Shown: positions 18,799-30,700 of the stretch, piece after piece
Position numbering within the stretch: position 1 is the stretch's first letter
How the letters are laid out: each line of letters starts with the position of its first letter
NCBI GenBank assembly: GCA_005503215.1
Contig: SCNS01000001.1
Span: forward strand, 428,745 to 492,744
DNA: 64,000 bases
Direction: 5' to 3'
DNA from: Sphingomonadaceae bacterium 3R27C6
Lineage (GTDB): Bacteria; Pseudomonadota; Alphaproteobacteria; Sphingomonadales; Sphingomonadaceae
Translations under genes and position numbers: made by a program
Notes under the pieces: generated by a model
Told to the model about the DNA's origin: nothing
Databases searched by the model: none
What the model saw: the letters and a program-made list of their open reading frames with translations, nothing else

Positions 18799-21700
18799 AT
18801 GACTATCGACAGCGTGTCTGCCGCCCGCCCGCGCAAAGCCCAGCCGCTGTCGCGCCGCCTGTTGTGCGGAGCGTCGCTCGCGGCCGTGCTCGCGTGCGCG
18901 CCGCTGTCCGCGCGGGCCGAGGATCGCTACTGGGATGCCAACGGCACAGCGGTCGGTTCGGGCGGCACCGGCACGTGGAACCTTGCCAACCTCAACTGGA
19001 GCCCCAATGGCGACGGCGTCAGCGGTCCCTTCGCCGAGCCATGGAACAATGGCGATCTCGATAATGCGATTTTCGGCAGCACCGCGGGGACGGTGACGGT
19101 TGGCGTGCCGGTAACGGTTGGCAACATCACCTTCAGTTCGGCCGGTTATGTTCTGAGCGGCGGAACGATCACGCTGGGCGGACCGGCGCCGACGATCGCA
19201 ACCAATTTCAGCAACGCCAACACCAACGCTACGATCAATTCGGCAATTGCCGGTTCGTCGGGTCTGATCAAGGCCGGCAACGGTGGATTGATATTGAACG
19301 GCACCAACAGTTTTACCGGCGGGATCACACTCAACAGCGGTAGCATCTACGCGAGCAGCGACGCGGCGCTCGGCGTATTGAGCAACAATATCGTTACCGC
19401 CGCCGGCGCGACGGTCCGGCTGTCGATTGGCGGTGCGTCGACAAGCCGCGCGGTCGCGATCGGCGATGGCGGCACGCTGATTCTCGAGGGGAGCGGCGCG
19501 GGTTCGGCGCTGATCTCGGGCAGTGGCAGGGTTTCGGTGGCGGCCAGCGGCGTCACGATGAGCAATGACCTCAGTTCCTATACCGGCCAGACCATCTTTA
19601 CGGGTTGCAACGGCACCTGCTCGGCGCGCTTCACCTCGCTCCGCAACCTTGGCGAAGCGAGCGCGCTTGGCGCGCCCGTCACGGTGGCCGACGGCACGAT
19701 CATCTTCAACCAGCAGAGCCAGTATAGCGACAGCCTGATCTATCTTGGCGACGGCGACAGTTCGAACCGCAACTGGGATATCAACGGCAACAACGCGGTC
19801 ATCCGCAACCAGGGGACCGGCACGCTTTCGATCACCGGCGACATCGATGTTTCGACTGGCGCTACTTTCATTGCCGATACCGCCAATGTGGAACTGCTGG
19901 GCATATTGAGCGGCGGGGCGTTCGGCTTCAACGGCGCGGCCGGAAATATCGTCACGCTGGGCAACGCCAACACATTTACGGGACAGGCGACCATCTCCGG
20001 TCTGGTCAGGGCAGCGGTCCTCGGCGACACGGGCGTCGTCAGCTCGCTCGGCACGGGGTCGACCATCGGTCTCGGCGTCGGTGCTTTGAGCTATGTCGGA
20101 ACGGGCAGCAGCAGCAACCGCAGCTGGGTGGTCCACGGCACGTCGGGCATCCAGAACGACGGAACCGGTGCGCTCGATTTGAGCGGCAATATGTCGTTCG
20201 TCGCGGGTGGTATCGCGGACAGCCTGACGCTCGGCGGCAGCTTTGCCGGCGAGAATCAGTTTTCGGGGGTGATTTCGGGCGTTGGGGGCCTTGTCTCGAA
20301 CGGCAGCGGCACCTGGGTCATCGGCGGCGCCAACAATTTCACGGGCAATGTTACCGTTACGTCGGGAACGCTGAAGGTCGGGAACGCCGCGGCCTTCGGG
20401 CCCGCGAACGGCCTGATTGTCAACGGCGGCACGCTCGACCTTGGCGGCTTCGACCTCGTCGCGCCGTCGCTGACCGGAACGGGCGGCACGGTTTCGCTGG
20501 GCGCGCAGACGCTGACCGTCGATGCAAAGACCGCGCAGGTCTTTGGCGGCAGCATCACCGGAACCGGCGGCTTGCGGAAAAGCGGTGCGGGATCGCTGAC
20601 GCTGACCGGCACGAACAGCTATACCGGCGCCACGACGATCGGCGGCGGCCGGCTGACGCTCGATTTCTCGGGCGCCGGCGGTCCTGCCAGTGACATCGTC
20701 TCGGCATCGTCGCCGCTCGTCCTGTCGGGCGGCACGCTCGAGATGACGGGCGCGGCGGGCGAGACCAACAGCCAGGGTTTCAACGGCCTGACGGTCAACG
20801 CCGGCAGCAACACCGTTCGCGCCGTCAGCGGCGCCGGCGGTATCGTGAACCTCAATCTCGGTGCGATCACGCGCGCGGGCGGGCTGGTCAATTTCGTCCT
20901 GCCGACGGGTGGCGCGATCACCACGAGCAACGCCGACGGCGTGCTCGGCGGCTGGGCGACGATCAACGGGTCCGATTATGCCAAGGTGGTCGGCGGCGGC
21001 ATCCTCGCCTTCGACGCCAGCGACTATACGACCAAGGACGACGCCGCGACCTGGGCGAATGGCGACATCATCAGCGATACCGCGAACGCCGCGAACACAC
21101 CTTTCTTTGGGACAGTGACGGGCGATGTCCAACTCGGCGGCCTGCGTTATACGGCCGCGGCCGGATCGAACGTCGCGATCGGCGCCGCAAACACGCTGGG
21201 TATCGATGGCACGATCATCGTCGCGCCCAGCACGCTCGCCACGAACCAGAACATCACCGGCGGCTCGCTGACCGGAAGCACGGGCGGCGGGACGCTCGGC
21301 GTCCAGCATAACGGCACGGGCACGCTCACGATCGGTTCGACGATCGTCGATAACAGCGGCGCCACGGGTTTTGCCAAGAGCGGCGGTGGCACCGTTCGCC
21401 TGACCGGCACCAACAGCTACACCGGCGGCACGACGCTGAGCGGCGGCCGGCTGGAGGTCACCCAGCTCGCCAACGGCGGCGCCGCGAGCAGCATCGGCGC
21501 GTCGAGCGCCGACGCCGCGAACCTCGTCCTCGAAAGCGGCACATTGGCCTATACCGGCGGCGTCGATGCCGTCACCGATCGCGGCATCACGCTCGTCAAC
21601 GGCGGCGCCGAGCGCGCGATCCAGGTCGACGCCGGACGAAGCGTCGAGTTTTCGGGCCTGGTCACCAGCCCCGACGACGCGGGGCTGACCAAGACCGGCT

Positions 21701-24700
21701 GGGGCACGCTGGTCCTGTCGAACGCCGCGAACGATTATGCCGGCGTCACAACGATCACCCAATCGTCGGCCGCCGGCAACAGCACGCTGTCGGTCAATAC
21801 GCTGTCCGACGGCGGCGTCGCGAGCGGCATCGGCGCGGCGAGCGGCGATTCGGCCAATCTCGTCATGAGCAATGGCGCCCGGCTGCAATATACCGGCGGC
21901 ACCGTCGCCATCGACCGCGGCTTTACGCTGGCCGCCGGACAGGGCGGCATCGATGTCGCCAATGCGGGCACGACGCTGACCATCGGCGGCATCGCCACGG
22001 GCGCGGGCTCCTTCTTCAAGGATGGTGCGGGTACACTCATCCTCAGCGGCACTAACAGCTATGCCGGTGATACCACCGTCAATGCCGGCATCCTGCGCGC
22101 GGGATCGGCGCGGGCCTTTGGCGCTGGTGGTCGCTTCATGACCGTGAACAGCGGGGCGACGCTGGACCTTGGCGGGTTCAACATCGGCGTTGCGGCCGTT
22201 ATCGGCGGCGGGCTGATCGATCTGGGCGGACGCACGCTGACGACGGGCGGCGGCGGCGGCATCTTTACGGGGCGCATTACCGGAACCGGCGGTTATACGC
22301 GCACCGGCGGGTTCACCCAGACATTGAGCGGCTGCAGCAACGACTATACCGGCGTCACGACGATCGGCGGCGCACTTTCGATCGACTGCATCGCGAATGG
22401 CGGGCAGGCGAGCGGTATCGGTGCTTCGTCGGCGGCGGGGTCGAACCTCGTCTTCGCGAACGGCACGCTGGTCTATACGGGCGCCAGCGCGTCGACCGAT
22501 CGCGGCTTCGCGATGACGGGGAACGGCGTCGTCAATGTTCTTGACGCTGGAACGACGCTCGAATTCTCCGGGGACATCTCCGGCACCCGGCAGCTCAGCA
22601 AGGATGGCGCAGGGACGCTGCTGCTGTCGGGGGTGAATAACACGACCGGTAACGTCCGGGTGATAAACGGCACGATACGGGCCGGATCGACGACGGCCAT
22701 GCGGAGTGGCTGGGTGTCACTCGACGACACCGCCGGTGTCCTGCTCGACCTCGACAGTTACGACAATAATGTCCTCTACCTGTTGGGCGGCGGCACGACG
22801 GGGGGCAATATCTCCCTCGATGCGGCGACGCTGACGATCAGCGACGGTGGCGGCGCCGGGGTCATTTACGGCGGTGCAATCCTGGGCAGCGGCGGCCTGG
22901 TCAAGAATGGCAACGGTTATCAACAGCTGTCGGGCTGTTCGAGCAGCTATGGCGGGACGACCGTCATCAACGGCGGCACGCTCGCGGTGGACTGCCTCGG
23001 CGACGGCGGCGCGAACAGTTCGATCGGTTCCTCCTCCTCGGCGGCGAGCAATCTTGTGCTGAGCGGCGGCACGCTGCAATATGTCGGCACCGGCGGAGCC
23101 ACGAACCGGCAGTTCACGCTCGGCGCCTCGACCGCGAGCAAGCTCGACGCGTCGGGTACGGGTGCGATCGCCTTCACCCACGCCGGGCCGCTGACCTTTG
23201 CGAGCGCGAACACGGCGCAGACGCTGACGCTGACGGGCACGAGCACCGGAAACAACATCCTCGCCGCGCAGATCACCAACAACGGAACCGGTCTTACCGG
23301 GCTGGCCAAGACGGGCGCGGGTACGTGGGTTCTCACCAATGGGGGCAGCACCTATACCGGTGTGACGAATATCAGCGGCGGTGTGCTTGCGGTCGATAAG
23401 CTTTCTGATGGTCTACTCGCGAGCAGCATCGGCGCCTCATCGGCTGCCGCGTCCAACCTGATCATTGGTAACGGCTCGACGCTGCGCTACACGGGCAGCG
23501 GCGATACGACGAACCGCCTGTTCACCCTGTCGCTGGGCGTCACCTTCATCGAATCGTCGGGCACGGGCGCGATCGTCTTCACCGATACCGGGCCGGTCAC
23601 GCTGGCGAGTAACAACCAGGCGCGCACGATCGCGCTCGGCGGAACGAACACCGGCAACAACACGCTGGCGGGCTCGATCGGTAATGCCGGCACCGGCGTC
23701 ACCACGCTCGCCAAGAACGACAGCGGTAACTGGGTGCTGACCGGCAATCACAGCTACACCGGGTCGACCAACGTCAATGGCGGCACGCTGTTCATCGGCG
23801 GCGGCGGCACGACGGGGTCGATCGCCAGTGCGATCGTCAACAATTTCGGCACGCTCGGTTTCAACCGCAGCGACCTCCTGTCCTATGGCGGGCAGATCGG
23901 GGGCACCGGATCGGTGCGTCAGGCGGGGGCCGGCACGACCGTGCTCACCGGCACCAACCTCTACACCGGCGGTACGACGATCGACGCGGGCACGCTCCAA
24001 CTCGGCAACGGGGGCACGACGGGCAGCATCGTCGGCGACGTCGTCGACAATGGTTTGCTGGTGTTCAATCGCTCGAACCTTCTCACCTTTGCCGGCACCA
24101 TCTCGGGCAGCGGGGCGGTGCGGCAAATCGGCAGTGGCACCACCGTGCTGAGCGGTATCAACAGCTACGCTGGTGGGACGTCGATCCTTGGCGGTACATT
24201 GCAGGTGTCCGCCAACGCCAATCTCGGGTCCGCGGCGGGCGCGCTCGACTTCTCGGGCGGCACGCTGCGCACGACCGCATCCTTCGCAAGCGGGCGGAAC
24301 ACGAGCCTGACCGGCGCGGGTACGATATTGACCGATGCCGGCACGACTTTCTCGCTGGGTGGCCTGGTTTCGGGTGCGGGCGGGCTGACCAAGTCCGGCA
24401 CCGGCATTTTGACGCTGAGCGGAAGCAACAGCTATGCCGGTGCGACGAATGTGAACGCGGGTACGCTGCTGGTCAACGGCAACCAGTCGGCGGCGACGGG
24501 CCTTTTGACCGTCGCTTCGGGGGCGACGCTGGGCGGCAGCGGGACGATCGGTGGCAGCGTCAATGTGCTGAACGGCGGCATCCTTGCGCCGGGCAACAGC
24601 CCCGGCACGCTCAATATCAATGGCGACCTGGCGCTGGCGGGCGGTTCGGTCCTGAACTTCGAATTCGGCCAGGCCGATGTCGCGGGCGGTCCGCTGAACG

Positions 24701-27700
24701 ACCTGATCAATGTCGGCGGCAATCTGACGCTCGACGGCACGATCAACGTCAATGTGTCGGCCGGCGGTAACTTCGGCGGCGGCCTCTACCGTGTGTTCAA
24801 CTATGGCGGCACGCTTACCGACAACGGGCTCACGCTGGGTTCGATGCCGCCCGGAAGCAATGTCACCGTCCAGACCTCGGTCGCGGGTCAGGTCAACCTG
24901 ATCAACTCCGGCGGCCTGTCCTTGAGCTTCTGGGACGGCGCCGCCGGACCTAAGTTCAACAATGTGGTCAACGGCGGCAACGGCACTTGGCATCTGGGCG
25001 GCGCCGACAATAATTGGACGGGCGCCGACGGCAGCATCAATGCGGCCTATGCCGACGGCACCTTCGCGATTTTCGCGGGTGCGCCCGGCACGGTCACGGT
25101 CGACAACAGCGGCGGTGCGGTCACCGCGGCGGGCATGCAGTTCGCGACGGGCAACTATCTGATCGATGGCGGACCGCTGACGCTGGTCGATCCCGACTCG
25201 ATCATTCGCGTCGGCGATGGCACTGCGTTTGGCGCCGGATTCGTCGCGACGATCGCGGCGAGCCTCACCGGCGCGGTCCAGCTGGTCAAGACCGATTCCG
25301 GGACGCTCATCCTCGGCGGCACCAACAGCTACACCGGCGGCACCGCGATCAACGGCGGCGTGTTGCAGGTCTCTGCCGACGCCAACTTCGGCGCCGCGGG
25401 CGGCGCGCTGTCGTTCGACAGCGGCACGCTGCGCGTGATGACCGATTTTACCTCGAACCGCGATGTCCAACTGGTTGGCGCGGGGACTGTCACCGTGGGA
25501 CCCGGCGGGGCCAACTGGGTGCTCGCGGGAGACACCAGCGGGGCGGGGTCGCTTACCGTCAACACCGGCGCATCCACTGTGACACTGACCGGCAATGCCG
25601 CGCATACGGGCGGCACCATGGTCGCGGGCACCGGCTCGTTGTTCATCGGCAATGGCGGCACGACTGGAACTATCGCCGGCGACATCATCAATAATGGCAA
25701 CATCCGGTTCAACCGGTCAGACAATAGCGTCTACGCCGGCTCGATCACCGGGACGGGTAGTTTCGCACAATCGGGCGGCGGCACGCTGTCGTTGACGGGG
25801 AACAGCAATTGGACGGGCTCCGCTTCGATATCGGGCAGCAGCGGGCTCCGTATCGCCAGCGGCAACAACGTTACGGCCGCGAACCAGACGAATATCACGC
25901 AGGGCGGCTCGCTGACCATTTCGGGGCCCGGATCGACTTTTACCACCGGGCTCGCAGCCCTCACCGCCGGCAGCGGGACCGTTTTCCTCAACGTCGAAAA
26001 TGGGGGCACTCTCCAGGCCAGTGGCACTTTGGCGCTTCGCACCCTCGGTGGGACGGTCGGAACTTCCGACCTGAACATCGCAGGCGCGGGGTCGTTGGTT
26101 AGCGCGAGCCGACTTGACGTGAGCACCGGTGCTTCAGCGGTATCGAATATTACGATCAGTGGTGGCGGCACATTGCAAACGGGCGTCGCGAACATAATTG
26201 GCTCGGCGGCCAGCAATACAGTGATTTCTACAGTTGCGATTACCGGTGCGGGATCCAACTGGACAAGCAGCGGTATACTGCTGACCCGAAATGCCAATAT
26301 CTCCGTGCTTGACGGCGGCGCCCTGAATTTGGGAGCGGCGCAGATCGGAACGATCGCCCAAGGCGCAAATGTCCTGGTTTCGGGCGCCGGATCGACCTTC
26401 ACCACGACCGATGCCCTGACCCTTGGGTTGATCGGCGCTAACGCGAGTGGCGTATTGACGATCGCCGACGGCGGGCGGGTGACCGCCGGTACGGGCCTCA
26501 TGCTGGCCGCAAACGCCGGAACGACCGGCACCGTCAATATCGGCGGCGTCGAGGGGGGCGCGGCCGCCGCGGCGGGCTTCATCGATGGCAACATCATCTT
26601 CGGCCCGGGTACGGGCGAATTGAACTTCAACCATACTGACGCCGATTACCTCTTCGCCAACAGCATGTCGGGTGCTGGCGCGATCGGTCATGCGGCGGGC
26701 TTCACGCGCCTGACCGGCGACAGTTCGGCCTTCACCGGCACCACGTCGGTCGCGGGCGGCACGCTGCTCGTCGACGGCATCCTCGGAGGCGCGACGAGCG
26801 GCGTCAGCGTCGCGACGGGCGGCACGCTGGGCGGCACCGGCACGATCGGCGGCAATGTCGTCGTCCTCAATGGCAATCTCAATCCGGGCGATGTCGGCGG
26901 AATTCCGGGCATGCTGACCATCGCCGGCAATCTCAGCCTGACGCCAGCCGCGACGCTCAACGTCGATTTCGGTCAGGCGAATGTTGTTGGGGGTGCATAC
27001 AATGATCTGATCGATGTGGGCGGCGACTTGGTTCTTGGCGGAACGCTCAATGTCGCGGAAACCCCCGGGGGCAGTTTCGATCCGGGCGTCTATCGCGTGA
27101 TCAACTATGGCGGGACGCTGATCAACAACGGGCTGACCGTTGACCCCGGCTATTTCGTACAGACCTCGGTCGCGAACCAGGTCAATCTGGTCAACACGAC
27201 CGGCCTGACCATGCGTTTCTGGGATGGCGTGGCCGGGGCGAAGAATGACAACACAATCACGGGCGGCGACGGCCTGTGGCAGGCGAGCGGCGGCAACGAC
27301 AATTGGACCGAATTTGACGGTTCGGCTAACGCGCCGTTCACGGACGCGGCGTTTGCGGTCTTCTCCGGCCTTCCCGGCACCGTGACCGTCGATGCGTCGC
27401 TTGGCGGCGTTACGGCTTCGGGGATGCAGTTCGCAAGCGACGGTTATGTCATCGACGGCGACCCCGTCATCCTCACCGGGGTGCAATCGGTGATCCGCGT
27501 CGGTGACGGCACCACTGCCGGGGCGGGCTATACCGCGACGATCGACAGCGTGCTTGCCGGTGCCTCGCAGCTGGTGAAAAGCGATCTCGGCACCTTGGTC
27601 CTGACCGGCGTCAACACCTATAGCGGCGGCACCGCGATCAACGTCGGCACGCTCCAGATCTCGGCAGACAGCAACCTCGGCGATCTGGGGGGCGGACTCA

Positions 27701-30700
27701 GCTTCGACGGCGGCACGCTCCATAGCACCGCAGATATGACGTCGGGCCGCGCTGTCGATCTCGTCAGCACGGGCAGGTTCCTCACTGACGCAGGCACGAC
27801 GCTGACGATGAACGGCGCATTCTCGGGCAGCGGCAGCCTTGTGAAGACCGGGGCGGGCACGCTTGCCCTGCGCGGCAGCAGCGGTTTCGCCGGGAATGCC
27901 ACAGTCAATGACGGACGACTGTCGATCACCAACGGCGGCAGCGTTTCAAATTTCCGGGGCTTTATCGGCAATGCGGCCGGCCAGACGGGCGAATTTGTCG
28001 TCTCCGGACCGGGATCAAGCTGGACCAACGCCAGCCATATCTATGTCGGACACAGCGGCACCGGGCTCCTTACGATCGAAAACGGGGCGAGTGTTTCGAA
28101 TGCCAACGGGCTCATCGGGGTCGATGCGGGCAGCACCGGCATCGTCACCGTCTCTGGCGCAGGCTCGACCTGGACCAGTTCCGAAAATCTTAGCGTGGGT
28201 GTCGGCGGCGAGGGTTCGCTGACCGTCGATGCGGGTGCGAAGGTGATCAACCTGCTCGGCTCTTTCGGCGTCGGGCGCGACGCCGGTTCCCGCGGTTCGG
28301 TCATCGCATCCGGCGCGGGTTCCACCATTGCGGTGCGAGCAATGTTCGTCGGCAATTCCGGCAATGGCGAGCTGACCATCGCGAATGGCGCGCAAGTCGT
28401 CTCGAGCGACCCCTCCGCGATCGGGGATGTCGCGGGTAGCCAGGGAGTCATCAATATCGGGGCCGCGGCCGGACAAGGCCCGGCGGCGGCGGGCGCGCTG
28501 AACACTCCCATGCTGACTTTCGGCGAGGGCGATGGCACACTGGTCTTCAACCACACCGATACCGGTTATCTGTTCTCGGCTGGGCTGGACAGCCAGGGTG
28601 CGGGCGCGCACGCAATCCAACAGCTTGCCGGCACGACGATATTGAACGGCGACGGCTCCGGTTTCACCGGAACCACGACGGTTTCGGGCGGCACCCTGCT
28701 GGTCGGCGACCAGAGCGGCGCCGGCAGCCTCGGCGGCGCGGTTGATGTTGCGCTTGGCGGCACGCTCGGCGGCGCGGGCACAATCGGCGGCAATGTGGCG
28801 ATAGCCGACGGCGGCACATTGGCGGCTGGCGTCAACGGAGCCGGTACGTTGACGATCAACGGCGGCCTTTCACTCGCGGGCGGCTCGGCGCTCAACTTCG
28901 AGTTCGGTCAGGCCAATGTCGAGGGCGGCGCGCTCAACGATCTCGTCGATGTCGGCGGCGATCTGGTGCTCGACGGGACGATCAATGTGACGGTCCCGGC
29001 GGGTGGGAACTTCGGTCCCGGTATCTACCGCGTTTTCAACTATGGCGGTGCGCTGACCGACAATGGTCTCGACCTCGGCACGATGCCGGGCGGCAGTCAG
29101 GTTGCGGTACAGACAGCGGTCGCCGGACAGGTCAATCTGGTCAACAGCCTGGGTGTCGCGCTCAGCTTCTGGGACGGCGCGACCGGCCCCAAGAACAACA
29201 GCGCAGTCAACGGCGGCGATGGCGTGTGGCAGGTCGCCGGCGGGTCGAACAACTGGACCGACGCCAACGGCACGGTCAACGCCGATTATGCGCAGGACAG
29301 TTTCGCCATCTTCTCGGCCGCGCCGGGCACGGTCACGATCGACAACAGCGGCGGCAACGTCCTTGCATCGGGCATGCAGTTCGCGAGCAACGGCTATGTC
29401 CTGACCGGCGATGCGCTGACGCTGACCGGGACGGCGGCAACGATCCAGGTCGGCGACAGCAGCGCGGCGGGCGCGGGCTATACCGCGACGATCGGCGCGG
29501 ACCTGACGGGGGCGGCGATGCTGGTCAAGACCGACGCAGGGACGCTCGTCCTGACGGGCACCAACAGCTATGCCGGCGGCACCGCGATCAACGGCGGCAC
29601 GCTCCGCATTTCGTCCGACGCCAACCTTGGCGATGCGGCGGGCGGGCTGTCCTTCGGCGGCGGCACGCTGCATACGACGATCGCGATCGTTTCGAACCGT
29701 ATGGTCGACCTTGTCGGCGACGCGAGCTTTCTGACCGACGCTGGCCTGACGCTCACCGGCGCGATTTCGGGCGCGGGTAGTCTGACAAAGGATGGCGCGG
29801 GCACACTCGTTCTGGCGGCAAACAACAATTATGCCGGCGGCACGACGATCCGCGCGGGACGGCTGGAGATCGGCGACGGCGGCACGAGCGGCGCAATCGC
29901 GGGCGATGTGGTCAACGGCGGCGTCTTCGCCTTCAACCGGTCGGACAGCGCGACGTACGCCGGGCTGATTTCGGGCGGTGGTGCGATCGAGCAGATGGGG
30001 TCGGGCACGACGATCCTGACCGGCAACCATCTCTTCACCGGCGGTACGGTGATTTCGGCCGGCACGTTGCAGTTGGGCGATGGCGGCACCACTGGTTCGA
30101 TCACCGGCGACGTCGTCAACAACGGCACGCTCGCTTTCGATCGCGGCGATACGGTGACTTTCGCCGGGTCGATTTCGGGCAGTGGCGGGGTCGGCCAAGT
30201 GGGGTCGGGCACGACGGTCCTGACCGGCGGCAACAGCTATACGGGCGCAACCGACGTGCTTGCGGGCACTTTGCTCGTGAATGGCAACCAGTCGGCGGCC
30301 ACGGGCCTCACCAGCGTTGCATCGGGCGCGACGCTGGGCGGCACGGGCACCATCGGCGGCGACGTGAACATCGCCGATGGCGCGACGCTCGCACCGGGCG
30401 CGGGGGCGCCGGGTGCGCTCACGATCAACGGCAATCTCGCGCTCGCATCGGGCGCGACGCTCGGTTTCGAGTTCGGGCAGGCCAATAATCCGGGCGGCAC
30501 GCTCAATGACGTGGTCAATGTCGGTGGCAATCTCGTCCTCGACGGGACGCTCGACGTGGCGGTGCCTGCGGGCGGCGCGTTCGATATCGGGCTGTACCGC
30601 GTGATCAACTATGCGGGATCGCTGACCGACAATGGCCTGACCCTTGGGACGATGCCCGCGGGCGCCAATGCTGAGGTGCAGACGTCGATCGCAGGCGAAG

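Noticed and set aside
18581..18802. Small plus-strand frame (73 codons) just before the autotransporter
   Set aside because: It overlaps the autotransporter start, lacks a ribosome binding site and has no recognisable feature.
18418..21888. A 1,156-codon minus-strand frame under the start of the autotransporter, and others at 23437-25605 and 28870-31089
   Set aside because: They are mirror images of the Gly/Thr/Asn-rich repeat coding frame and are rich in Arg/Asp/Ala without motifs.
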